Shown here: positions 36,132 to 44,421 of the stretch, piece by piece
Numbering within the stretch: the first letter of the stretch is position 1
Layout of the letters: each line of letters starts with the position of its first letter
Assembly: GCA_947500445.1 (NCBI GenBank)
Contig: CANMSB010000010.1
Span: 62,001-126,000, forward strand
Source: an uncultured Flavobacteriaceae bacterium
Lineage (GTDB): Bacteria; Bacteroidota; Bacteroidia; Flavobacteriales; Flavobacteriaceae
DNA: 64,000 bases
Direction of reading: 5' to 3'
Made by a program: the position numbers and the translations under genes
The notes under the pieces: model-generated
Database searches by the model: none
Told to the model about the DNA's origin: nothing
What the model saw: only the letters and a program-made list of their open reading frames with translations

Positions 36132-37327
36132 ACCATGGCTTTTTCGATACCCATTTTCAATCCCCTTAACTCCGCAAGTCCCCGCAAACGTCCGATACCG
36201 GAATACCCGGGATTCGTTTGTTTCCTGAGATCGTCCAGCATCTGATGCCCGTGGTCGGGCCGCATAGGTATTTGATCATCTTCCCTACCCTCGGAAGTGC
36301 GGCGTTGCTGCTCCAATACGATATGTTTTACGATTTCGAACATATCGGCATCCCCTTCCAAATGATTCGCTTCATAAAAATTGCCCTGTCCGTCCCTGGT
36401 CGTGTTCCGCAAATGCAGAAAATGCACCCGATCGGCAAAACGTCGGAAAATTTCGGGCAGATCGTTATCCGCCAAAACCCCCAGTGACCCCGTGCAGAAT
36501 GTCATACCATTATTAATGGCGGGTACCGCTTTAAAAATATGGGCGTAATCGTCACTGTTACACATGATTCTGGGCAGTCCCAAAATCGAAAATGGCGGAT
36601 CATCGGGATGAATGCACATTCGCACTCCTTCTGCCTCGGCGACGGGCATAATCGCGTTCAGGAAGTGGACCAAATTGTCCCGCATTTTGTTTTCATCGAT
36701 TCCTTTATAGGTATCCAAAATTTCTTGGAACCGGGCAAGATCATAGCCTTTTTCGGGAACCGGATAGCTTTCTTCCGAACCCGGCAATCCGGCAATAATA
36801 GTTTTCACCAGTTGCCATGTTTCCTTTTCGGACATGGTTTCAAAATAGGCTTTCGCCTTCATCACCTCTGTATCGGAATAGGCATCTTGGGCACCCGGTC
36901 GTTTTAAAACAAAAAGATCAAAGGCCCGTAAGGCATCGCTATTGAATTCCAGCGCTTTTGACCCATCGGCCAGTTCCAGATCCAATCGGGTCCGGGTCCA
37001 ATCCAAAACCGGCATAAAATTGTAACAGACCACATGAATACCACAACGGGCCAGGTTTACCAAACTTTGTTTGTAGTTGTCGATATGGCGTTCGAACGCT
37101 CCCGAACGGGTTTTGATCTGTTCGTGTATGGGAAGCGACTCTACCACGGACCACACCAAGCCGGCATCTGCGATCTGCTGTTTGCGTTTCTCAATTTCCT
37201 CTACGGGCCAAACCGCTCCATTGGCGATGTGGTGCAAGGCCGTAACAATTCCCGTGGCGCCCGCCTGTTTGATATCGGACAAACTCACCGGGTCGTCGGG
37301 ACCGTACCATCTCCAAGTTTCTATCAT
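36128..37327 (-). CDS. uxuA: Mannonate dehydratase
   Basis: Dehydrates D-mannonate to 2-keto-3-deoxygluconate. The 399-aa TIM-barrel protein begins [33 protein letters not shown], the UxuA signature, and has metal/substrate motifs [18 protein letters not shown] near 235, FCTGSLGV near 275, VHFLHLRNT near 300 and MRPDHGHQM near 350. Length matches E. coli UxuA (394). It lies 19 bp after the SDR gene and overlaps uxaC. Confidence 0.96.
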   Translation of the reverse strand: MIETWRWYGPDDPVSLSDIKQAGATGIVTALHHIANGAVWPVEEIEKRKQQIADAGLVWSVVESLPIHEQIKTRSGAFERHIDNYKQSLVNLARCGIHVVCYNFMPVLDWTRTRLDLELADGSKALEFNSDALRAFDLFVLKRPGAQDAYSDTEVMKAKAYFETMSEKETWQLVKTIIAGLPGSEESYPVPEKGYDLARFQEILDTYKGIDENKMRDNLVHFLNAIMPVAEAEGVRMCIHPDDPPFSILGLPRIMCNSDDYAHIFKAVPAINNGMTFCTGSLGVLADNDLPEIFRRFADRVHFLHLRNTTRDGQGNFYEANHLEGDADMFEIVKHIVLEQQRRTSEGREDDQIPMRPDHGHQMLDDLRKQTNPGYSGIGRLRGLAELRGLKMGIEKAMV

Positions 37328-37346
37328 TTTTTAAGCTATTCCGTTG

Positions 37347-38171
37347 TTAAACACCGCTAAAGGCACTGAAACCACCATCTATAGGGATAATGGCCCCAGT
37401 AACAAAACTGGCGGCACCGCTCAAAAGCCAGTGTATGGTACCGTTGAGCTCGTCCGCTTCACCAAAACGCTTCATCGGCGTATTGGCAACGATAGTGTTT
37501 CCGCGAGCGGTATAACTACCGTCCTCATTGGTCAACAAACGTCGGTTTTGATTGCCGATAAAAAATCCGGGCGCTATGGCATTTACCCGAACCTTATCCC
37601 CAAACTTGGTAGCCAGCTCGGTGGCCAGCCAACGGGTAAAAATATCGATTGCCGCTTTGGAGGTCGAATACCCCACTACCCTAGTAACCGCCTGCGTGGC
37701 CGTCATGGACGAAATGTTTATGATACAACCCGCTCCGGCATGCGCCATTGCTTTCCCAAAAACAAGGGATGGCATTACCGATCCGTCCAAATTGAGTTGC
37801 GACACTTTTCTAAAATCATCCATTTCCAGGTCAAAGATCGTTTGATCCTCCCCGATGGTGGCTCCCGGCATGTTCCCCCCGGCAGCATTGATCAATGCAT
37901 CTATCCTACCCCATTTGTGCAGCAAAGCCTCCTTTATATTTTCCAGATCCGGCTTCGAAAGCACACTGCCCACATACCCGACCACCTGTTCGCTTATCGT
38001 TTTTAACGAGTTTACCTTAAGGTCGATAGCCTCTTGATTTAAATCGATCAAGGCCACTTTGGCCCCCGCCGATAAAAGATATTTGGCCATATTGCTCCCC
38101 AGAACTCCTACCCCACCGGTAATGACGATAACATTACCGGAAATATCAAATATGTTGGGATTCATTTTCAA
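37347..38171 (-). CDS. SDR-family fructuronate reductase (D-mannonate oxidoreductase)
   Basis: A 274-aa short-chain dehydrogenase. It has the cofactor motif TGGVGVLG (18-25), NAAGG near 93, the catalytic Ser in IINISSM near 150 and YSTSKAA near 168, and the C-terminal PFDG-type ending IPIDGGFSAFSG. The position as first gene before uxuA and uxaC, with no classical UxuB elsewhere in the operon, makes it the fructuronate-to-mannonate reductase; SDR enzymes with this role are known. ATG 38171. The divergent Nudix regulator starts 142 bp away. Confidence 0.88.
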   Translation of the reverse strand: MKMNPNIFDISGNVIVITGGVGVLGSNMAKYLLSAGAKVALIDLNQEAIDLKVNSLKTISEQVVGYVGSVLSKPDLENIKEALLHKWGRIDALINAAGGNMPGATIGEDQTIFDLEMDDFRKVSQLNLDGSVMPSLVFGKAMAHAGAGCIINISSMTATQAVTRVVGYSTSKAAIDIFTRWLATELATKFGDKVRVNAIAPGFFIGNQNRRLLTNEDGSYTARGNTIVANTPMKRFGEADELNGTIHWLLSGAASFVTGAIIPIDGGFSAFSGV

Positions 38172-38227
38172 TTGTGTTTGGATACTTTTACGGTCAAAAG
38201 AAATACTTTTGGCGCTTTCGTTTAATC

Positions 38228-38244
38228 TGTGTACTTTTTACACA
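38228..38244. promoter_or_regulatory. Candidate operator in the uronate operon/regulator divergent region
   Basis: TGTGTA-CTTTT-TACACA is a perfect 6-bp dyad. It lies 57 bp upstream of the SDR start and 70 bp upstream of the regulator start. NrtR-type regulators bind palindromes in divergent regions, so this is the best candidate site in the 142 bp. Confidence 0.45.
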
Positions 38245-38313
38245 CATTTATCGAAAATATGTTTTTTTAGAAGAATAGAAAAATAAAACCGTATAAACTT
38301 TGTTACCGATTTT

Positions 38314-38988
38314 GTGGAAAAAGAGCAGTTACAACATATTCAAGTAAAGTCCGACTCCTTCGAATGCTCCGTAACAACGGACATTGCCGTATTTGGATAC
38401 GTAGAGGGCAGTTTTAAAATATTGCTTACCAAAAGAACCGTTGGCGACTTTAAAAACCGATGGCTTTTACCCGGTGGTGCAATGGAAGATAAAGAGACCT
38501 TGGAAGACTGTGCCGAAAAAGTACTGTTCGCCCTAACGGGATTCAAGGATATCCATTTTGAACAGGTACGGGCCTATAGCGCCCTATTGCGCCACCCGAT
38601 AAAACGGGTGATCACCATCTGTTTTTATGCCTTGGTAAAGCCGGAAAACCACCCCTTGGCCCTCAAAGGCGATGTTGAAGAAATTGCCTGGTTCGATATG
38701 GACCGTATCCCGGAAAATTTGGGATTCGACCATGGGCAATTGCTAAGGGACGCCCATACCCACATGAAGGACAACTTGAAAGATAAGCTTGTTGTTGGGG
38801 AGCTGCTGCCCCAAAAATTCACGCTCGCGGAACTCCAGAACCTTTATGAGACCATTCTCGGTACGCGCTTGGACAAAAGAAACTTTCGAAAACGTATTCT
38901 ACAAATGGATTTGCTTGAAAACACTAACGAGAAAAAAATTGGCGTGAAAGGGGGACCTTTGTTGTACCGTTACAAAAAGAAACGTTAG
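38314..38988 (+). CDS. Nudix-domain winged-helix transcriptional regulator (NrtR/AraR-like)
   Basis: A 224-aa regulator. Residues 20-150 form a Nudix fold (TDIAVFGYVEGSFKILLTKR, NRWLLPGGAMEDKETLEDCAEKVLFALTG). The catalytic REUXEE core of the Nudix box is replaced by AEKVLFALTG, so hydrolase activity should be lost. Residues 160-220 form the winged helix of this family (FTLAELQNLYETILGTRLDKRNFRKRILQMDLLE). Members act as sugar-responsive repressors in Bacteroidota (AraR type). Divergent from the uronate operon, which it probably controls with a uronate-derived effector. Start is GTG 38314. Confidence 0.88.
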   Translation: MEKEQLQHIQVKSDSFECSVTTDIAVFGYVEGSFKILLTKRTVGDFKNRWLLPGGAMEDKETLEDCAEKVLFALTGFKDIHFEQVRAYSALLRHPIKRVITICFYALVKPENHPLALKGDVEEIAWFDMDRIPENLGFDHGQLLRDAHTHMKDNLKDKLVVGELLPQKFTLAELQNLYETILGTRLDKRNFRKRILQMDLLENTNEKKIGVKGGPLLYRYKKKR

Positions 38989-39075
38989 GCTTTCCGGAGA
39001 CAAACCATGTTTGGCGAAAAATAAAAATGTTCTTCTTTTCGTTGTCAAAACGTCAAACCCTATATCGCTAATGTC

Positions 39076-40347
39076 ATGAAATGGTCAAAAAAATCGTCCT
39101 TATTGCTTTTATTCGCTTTTCCTTTGCTCTTTGGACAATTAAAAACGGACACTATGGTATTGAATGATTTTTTAGCCCTTGCTAGAACGGAGCTTATTAC
39201 AACGGCATTGGAGCGCTTGAACGTTGTTGAAAACAGTACGTATACGGTAGCGGATTTTAATGCCGTTCGCGTATTGAAAAGTACCCACAGCATCAAAGTC
39301 CAGTTTGCGAACACTATCCTTTATATACCCGAAAACGAAAGCTTTTATAGCGATATTGAAATTACCCTACCCGCCAATGAAGTTCACAAATTTGGAATTG
39401 AGGGGGATGGAACTGTCCAAAATAAGGGGCTCTATCGACCCAAGGCTTCGGATGCGGCGCCTATCGGTTTTGTACTACAACATTTAAACATCGATCCATT
39501 GAACAATCGTTATCGAAATTTTTATGATGCAAAGCTCTGTATTTTTGAAAAAGGGGCCACTTATGAAATCCGCGAAAAAACGAAGACCCCTGAAAAGGGA
39601 GGGGGGTATCGTATTATGGTAATGGATAAGAGCACAGGGGAAACCCTATCCAAACTAGAGGGCTCCTATGCCCGGACCAAGGGTCCGACTCCTCTGGGCC
39701 AACAGGAGGTTTTTGAAGAAATAATCGATAATTCTACGGCGGTCGACCGGTTGATCGCCTCCGGGAGATCGAATATTATCGCGCTCGCGCTACAGCAAAT
39801 TAACAAGGCCCAAAAGAAACCTATAACCGTAACGGATTTTCATTTTGTGCGCGTGATGGCGAACCACATCAAAATAGAAGTACAGTTTGGATTTAATCTT
39901 CGTTTTAGCACCACGGAAAATAGCTACTATAAAGACATTAAAGTCACACTTCCCGACAATTTTGTTTCCGGCGCCCGAGACTATGACAACGATTTCACTA
40001 CAAATTCGAACTTGAACCAAGAGGATTCAGAAAAGCTTCAATTTGTTTTAGAGGCCCTTAAATTCGATACGACCTACATGTCGAAAGGATTTCAACCCGG
40101 AATCATTACCATATCGGAACAGGACGACTATTTTACTTTTTCGGACGAAACCCGGTTTCCCGAATTGGGCGGAGGGTTCTCATCGCAGGATATCGAAAAG
40201 GAGACCGGAAAGGTCGGTGCTATGCTCCAAGGCCATTACGAAAGAGACCCCCATTTGGGATTCAAAAGGGAAATCGACCTGAAACATAATGATATGAAGA
40301 TGGTGCCCATACCGGAACATGAAAAATTTCGGGAAATTACGGACTGA
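39076..40347 (+). CDS. Secreted protein with two tandem copies of an unknown domain
   Basis: A 423-aa exported protein with signal peptide (1-20, LLLLFAFPLLFGQ). The mature part is an internal duplication of about 165 residues. Copy 1 (about 28-195): LARTELITTALERLN, TVADFNAVRVLKSTHSIKVQF, NESFYSDIEITLPAN, LEGSYAR. Copy 2 (about 232-395): ASGRSNIIALALQQIN, TVTDFHFVRVMANHIKIEVQF, ENSYYKDIKVTLPDN, LQGHYER. Each copy also ends with a PE.GGG segment (TPEKGGGY, FPELGGGF). No family recognised; no T9SS sorting domain or lipobox, so it is probably periplasmic. No clear operon partners. Confidence 0.8.
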   Translation: MKWSKKSSLLLLFAFPLLFGQLKTDTMVLNDFLALARTELITTALERLNVVENSTYTVADFNAVRVLKSTHSIKVQFANTILYIPENESFYSDIEITLPANEVHKFGIEGDGTVQNKGLYRPKASDAAPIGFVLQHLNIDPLNNRYRNFYDAKLCIFEKGATYEIREKTKTPEKGGGYRIMVMDKSTGETLSKLEGSYARTKGPTPLGQQEVFEEIIDNSTAVDRLIASGRSNIIALALQQINKAQKKPITVTDFHFVRVMANHIKIEVQFGFNLRFSTTENSYYKDIKVTLPDNFVSGARDYDNDFTTNSNLNQEDSEKLQFVLEALKFDTTYMSKGFQPGIITISEQDDYFTFSDETRFPELGGGFSSQDIEKETGKVGAMLQGHYERDPHLGFKREIDLKHNDMKMVPIPEHEKFREITD

Positions 40348-40532
40348 TGCTTTCAAGCTTTGCAAATTGGACCATTACCAAGGAAATGACCAAACTACAT
40401 CCTTCTTTTAAAAGAGCGCATTAAGTGACAAGAGTTCCTTGCCGGGATAGCACTCCAACGCCTCCTTTGCTTTTCAGACAGGTATAACAGTGCGTTTTGC
40501 CTCTGTCCGGTATTGCCGGAAGGCACTGTTAA

Positions 40533-40638
40533 TACCATTTTTGATGTTAAATTACCCTTTAAAAATTTATCTTTTCCGTGTATGCTTCAAAATAAAATTC
40601 CTGGTTTTTATTTGCGTAGTTTAACAACAGAAATGGTA
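40533..40638 (+). repeat. 106-bp MITE-like element (short subfamily)
   Basis: Termini TACCATTTTTGATGTTAAA and GTTTAACAACAGAAATGGTA are imperfect inverted repeats, flanked by TAA on both sides (40530-40532, 40639-40641). The interior word CCTGGTTTTTATTTGCGTA matches the copy at 52566 with one change, so both belong to one subfamily that shares the TACCATTT end and TAA duplication with the 160-bp elements. Lies 22 bp past the LysR gene stop. Confidence 0.88.
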
Positions 40639-40660
40639 TAAGGCCGCCGAAAACATCGGG

Positions 40661-41581
40661 TTATTCGTCCACCCAATCAAAAAACTTCGAGGTAATGGCC
40701 GTTTTTTCCCTTTCCAAATATTCGAGAAAGGACGCGGCGACCGGGGATAGCTTTTTCTTTTTTCGCCAAACCAAGTTCCATTGGGTCTCTATCGGTAGTC
40801 CATCAAAAGGAATAACGCTGATCGCCCCTTGGTTCACTGCGTTCCGAATTCCGATCATCGGCATAATGGAATACCCTAAGCCCGCAATAACGGCCTGTTT
40901 TAGTGCTTCATTGGAAGTCAACTCAATTTTTTTACTGACCGGTAAGTTCTTACCTTGAATAAAGGCTTCCATGGCATTGCGTGTTGCCGAACCTTGCTCG
41001 CGGTACAATAAGGGCTGTTCCTTAAAAATGAGTTGTTCGCTCCCCTCCCTGTTCGTTTCGTGCACCGCGCTACCTACCAAATATAAACGGTTGGGCAGCA
41101 AGGGCATTCGCGACAGTTCCAAATGATCGGGCAGTACCGAAACCAGCGCAAAATCTACTTTGTTTTCTTCCAGGTCCCGCACTACTTTAAGTTTATTGGT
41201 CACATCCATTGAAAAATCGATATCCGGATGTGCGTTTACAAAATCAGAGAGGTAGTACGGCATTACGTATTTGCCCGTGGAGACCACAGAGATGGAGAGT
41301 TTGCCCGCTAACTTCCCTTGATATCTGCTGGTTTTATATTCAATGGCCGCAACTTCCTCCAAAATTCGTTTTGCCGCTACGGCAATTTCCGTACCGAACG
41401 GAGTAACGTATAACTTTCTACCAATAACCTCTGTTAATGGGAGCGGAAACTGATCTTGAAACTTCTTGAGCTGGATGGAAACGGCCGGTTGGGTCAAAAA
41501 CAACGCTTCGGAAGCCTTGGTCACGCTGCCCTTGTTCACTATTTCGACAAACACCTGAAGCTGATGCAAAGTATACTTCAT
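40661..41581 (-). CDS. LysR family transcriptional regulator
   Basis: A 306-aa regulator: helix-turn-helix at 1-60 (LHQLQVFVEIVNKGSVTKASEALFLTQPAVSIQLKKFQ) and a two-lobed effector domain (90-295), with SIQLKKFQDQF and ISVVSTGKYVMPYYLSDFV resembling CbbR/CynR-type members. ATG 41581 is preferred to the TTG 6 bp earlier. Divergent from an SbtA-like bicarbonate transporter operon; a T-N11-A LysR box lies 10 bp before its own start. Control of inorganic carbon uptake is the natural inference. Confidence 0.93.
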   Translation of the reverse strand: MKYTLHQLQVFVEIVNKGSVTKASEALFLTQPAVSIQLKKFQDQFPLPLTEVIGRKLYVTPFGTEIAVAAKRILEEVAAIEYKTSRYQGKLAGKLSISVVSTGKYVMPYYLSDFVNAHPDIDFSMDVTNKLKVVRDLEENKVDFALVSVLPDHLELSRMPLLPNRLYLVGSAVHETNREGSEQLIFKEQPLLYREQGSATRNAMEAFIQGKNLPVSKKIELTSNEALKQAVIAGLGYSIMPMIGIRNAVNQGAISVIPFDGLPIETQWNLVWRKKKKLSPVAASFLEYLEREKTAITSKFFDWVDE

Positions 41582-41590
41582 AAACAATTC

Positions 41591-41605
41591 TTATGTATTT
41601 CATAA
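41591..41605. promoter_or_regulatory. LysR-type binding box (T-N11-A)
   Basis: TTATG-TATTT-CATAA is a perfect 5-bp dyad containing the T-N11-A pattern (T41592, A41604) of LysR regulators, 9 bp upstream of the lysR ATG. A second, looser dyad, TTCATA at 41599 and TATGAA at 41624, shares its right half. Placement suits autorepression and activation of the divergent operon. Confidence 0.6.
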
Positions 41606-41674
41606 TAAATATAAATAAAAATATATGAATTAAAATACCCAGCTTTGCAGTGTTAAATTAAAAATCGTTTTATC

Positions 41675-41956
41675 ATGGACATACAACGGAATCTAAAATT
41701 TACCACCGAACACGTACGGACCGAGCCAAGGACCAGCCCCCTTGTAAAGTTTGAAGGAACGGAACTGATCGAAAACTTTCGCATTTTTCTGACAGTACTT
41801 TTTTTTATCGGTTACTTCGCCGCCTTACTTTTTAGTTGTATCACCTACAATCCAATGTTTTGGAGTTTGGTAAAAGTAGGTGTCATTTGCGGTCTGGTCG
41901 GTTTTATAGCCTTTCATTCAAACAAATCAGTCATATTAAAAACAAACAACAAATGA
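41675..41956 (+). CDS. Small two-span membrane protein in the SbtA operon
   Basis: A 93-aa protein: soluble, basic N-terminus (MDIQRNLKFTTEHVRTEPRT), then two membrane helices (about 36-58, FLTVLFFIGYFAALLFSCIT, and 64-82, LVKVGVICGLVGFIAF) and a basic tail. No known family. Its stop overlaps the start of the next gene by 4 bp (ATGA-type), so all three genes are co-expressed. It may be an accessory or regulatory subunit of the transporter. Confidence 0.72.
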   Translation: MDIQRNLKFTTEHVRTEPRTSPLVKFEGTELIENFRIFLTVLFFIGYFAALLFSCITYNPMFWSLVKVGVICGLVGFIAFHSNKSVILKTNNK

Positions 41957-42246
41957 AAACCTTAACAGCAGTAGCCCACAAAGTACAATTGGTAGATGGT
42001 GTTTTCACCGCAACGGAAGCAAAAGATGTGGTCAATTCCTTGATCAACGAAAAAGTCAATTTTCACAAAATCCAGCGCCTTGCCATGTGCGAAGGGGATT
42101 GCGATAGCGACACCAGTTACGATGATGGCCGCGTAGCGCAATTGCTACAGGAAAAAGAAAATTTTAAGGAAGTGTACCAAGAGGCGAAACTTTCTGGTAA
42201 AAAAGTGCGTATCAGCGGCGTTCTGACCGTTGACATCATCGACTAA
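41953..42246 (+). CDS. 97-aa soluble protein of unknown function in the SbtA operon
   Basis: The start ATG 41953 overlaps the upstream stop; the longer open frame to 41836 is not needed. Pattern: VQLVDGVFTATEAKDVVNSLINEKVNFHKIQ, an acidic Cys-containing loop MCEGDCDSDTSYDDGR, a charged helix with LLQEKENFKEVYQEAK, and a final strand GKKVRISGVLTVDIID. I recall small flavobacterial proteins with a similar F-x-P/T-x-EA...FH start and strand end, all unnamed. It is not a PII-type SbtB. The Asp-rich loop could bind a metal. Confidence 0.7.
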   Translation: MKTLTAVAHKVQLVDGVFTATEAKDVVNSLINEKVNFHKIQRLAMCEGDCDSDTSYDDGRVAQLLQEKENFKEVYQEAKLSGKKVRISGVLTVDIID

Positions 42247-42266
42247 CCGCATTCACGTAACAATCA

Positions 42267-43229
42267 ATGGATATACAGCTCTTAGGGGATAACCTGACCA
42301 ACCCTGCCCTATTGTTCTTTATTCTTGGACTAATAGCATCGCAACTCAGGAGCGATCTGGAAATCCCTAAGAACTCGTCCAAATTCATATCCCTGTACCT
42401 CTTGCTGGCCATTGGCTTTAAAGGTGGTCAGGAATTGGCGCACAGTACCTTCAACGCCGATATTCTATGGGCCGTGGTACTCGGGCTGTTACTGGCCTTA
42501 CTGGTTCCATTGTACACCTATTTCATTCTAAGGCTCCGGTTCAGTGTGGAAAACGCCGGCGCCATTGCCGCGGCTTACGGTTCGGTAAGCGCAGTCACTT
42601 TTGTTACGGCCATTAGTTTCCTGGAAATGGAGCAAATCGATTTTGGCGGCCACATGGTTGCGGTAATGGCCTTAATGGAAGCGCCCTCGATAATCGTAGG
42701 GGTATTGTTAATGCGTATTTACTCGAATGGAAAACGCTCTACCCGCGAACTCTTGGGTCTAGTAAAGCACGCACTCACCAATGGAAGCGTGTTGTTGATA
42801 TTGGGCAGTTTGGTTATCGGTTTTATGGCCAACGATGAACAGGCCGCAGGTATCAAACCTTTTACGACAGATATTTTTAAAGGATTTTTAGCAGTGTTCC
42901 TGTTGGATATGGGCATCACTAGCGGTAAAAAAATCGGTTCGCTTATCAAAAAAGGATGGTTCGCGCTACTTTTCGCCATTTTAGTACCCTTGATTAACGG
43001 AATTGCCATTGCCAAACTTTCCGGTAGTTTCTTGAGCGGTGACGGCGACCGCTTTTTGTTGGCCATATTGGCCGCAAGTGCCTCATATATTGCCGTACCC
43101 GCGGCCATGCGTATCGCGGCACCCAAAGCAAATCCAAGTTTGTACTTGCCCATGGCCCTTGCCATTACCTTTCCTTTCAACATCACCTTAGGAATGCCGA
43201 TATACCTGTATGTTATCCAGCATTTGTAA
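42267..43229 (+). CDS. SbtA-like sodium-dependent bicarbonate transporter
   Basis: A 320-aa membrane protein with about ten spans of the SbtA family (formerly DUF897). Landmarks: LTNPALLFFILGLIASQLRSDLEIP at the start, LLLAIGFKGGQELA near 46, AGAIAAAYGSVSAVTFVTA near 93, and in the second half LDMGITSG near 213, ASASYIAVPAAMRIAAP near 271. The inverted repeat of the fold is visible in the paired GFKGG / DMGITSG segments. In heterotrophs it would supply bicarbonate for carboxylases. LysR is divergent. Transport substrate is by family only. Confidence 0.88.
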   Translation: MDIQLLGDNLTNPALLFFILGLIASQLRSDLEIPKNSSKFISLYLLLAIGFKGGQELAHSTFNADILWAVVLGLLLALLVPLYTYFILRLRFSVENAGAIAAAYGSVSAVTFVTAISFLEMEQIDFGGHMVAVMALMEAPSIIVGVLLMRIYSNGKRSTRELLGLVKHALTNGSVLLILGSLVIGFMANDEQAAGIKPFTTDIFKGFLAVFLLDMGITSGKKIGSLIKKGWFALLFAILVPLINGIAIAKLSGSFLSGDGDRFLLAILAASASYIAVPAAMRIAAPKANPSLYLPMALAITFPFNITLGMPIYLYVIQHL

Positions 43230-43381
43230 GTGTTGTTCAGGTTGTCGTTGTTTTTGTTTGTTGGTTAAAGTGATCTAAAAAAATTCCAAAACCAATTTTC
43301 GACACAACAGCATTTACGGTTCCTGCTGCTTTCGTTTTAAAAAATTCGCATTATCTTTTGACGAATTAGCGCAAAAACAGC

Positions 43382-44170
43382 ATGAAGCTTGGTTTTAAAC
43401 ATATTTGGCCGGTATTGCTTTTGGTAGGATGCGGTCCAAAAATTACTTCTTCAAAAGTTTGGCAGGGACAACGGAAGGCGGCTATATGCCTTACCTATGA
43501 TGATGGGATGCAATCACATTTGGACGTGGCCATTCCCCAATTGGACCGTCTTGGCTTACGGGGAACGTTTTATCTGAACACCGTAAAAGAAAGAGATAAC
43601 ATACTTGGCTGGAAAGCAGCCGCAAGAGCTGGACATGAATTGGGAAACCATAGTCTTTTCCACCCGTGCCCAAATTCCTTTGGTTGGCCTAAAGAACTCA
43701 CTACCGAAAACTATACCGTAGCGGATATTTTAAAGGAAATTGAAGCGGTGAACCATCTTCTTAAGAACTTGGATCCGAACCGAAAGCGCTTTTCCTATGC
43801 ATATCCCTGCAATAACACTGAGGTTGGTTCAAAATCTTATATTGTACCCCTTAAAAAATCAGGGCTCATACAATACGCAAGAGGCGGTGGCAAAACACCG
43901 ATCGTAACTACTGATTTTGACAATTTAAATCGCATGCACGTGTATTCTTGGGCCGTTCCCGAAGGCACAACCGCAACGGCCCTTATTGCCTTTGCGCAAA
44001 AGGCAAAACAAGATGGCGGCCTCGCCGTATTTCAGTTCCATGGCGTGGATGGGGAATGGATAAAAGTATCGGGGGAAGCGCACGAAAAATTACTTGAATT
44101 TCTTTCGGACAACGCTTCGGAATATTGGGTGGCACCATTTTCAGAAATTATGGACCATTTGTACAGGTAA
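43382..44170 (+). CDS. Polysaccharide deacetylase family lipoprotein
   Basis: A 262-aa NodB-fold protein with lipobox Cys17 (VLLLVGC). The metal-dependent deacetylase site is clear: Asp40-Asp41 in CLTYDDGMQSH and His90/His94 in ELGNHSLFHPC; the catalytic tail has FQFHGVDGEW near 220. Such enzymes remove N- or O-acetyl groups from chito-oligosaccharides or other glycans. ATG 43382. Single gene; nothing nearby identifies the substrate. Confidence 0.9.
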   Translation: MKLGFKHIWPVLLLVGCGPKITSSKVWQGQRKAAICLTYDDGMQSHLDVAIPQLDRLGLRGTFYLNTVKERDNILGWKAAARAGHELGNHSLFHPCPNSFGWPKELTTENYTVADILKEIEAVNHLLKNLDPNRKRFSYAYPCNNTEVGSKSYIVPLKKSGLIQYARGGGKTPIVTTDFDNLNRMHVYSWAVPEGTTATALIAFAQKAKQDGGLAVFQFHGVDGEWIKVSGEAHEKLLEFLSDNASEYWVAPFSEIMDHLYR

Positions 44171-44421
44171 CCACGGTTTGCGCTACATGGCTCCAATAAA
44201 AAACCTAGATAGTCCTAAACCCAGCTCATAGTTCCGTTCCTATTTGCATCTCATTGATGAAATCTTCCGAATAAATGTTCTTGATCGAACTCTTTTCTGA
44301 ATGGCTTTTGGTTGTTTAAAAATCCGCACGCACTCCTAAAAACGGGCAGTCAAAAAATAGGATTGTGCTTGGGGTACTACGGCCCACTAAGCCATAACAG
44401 CCACCAAAATCGGACAACCCA

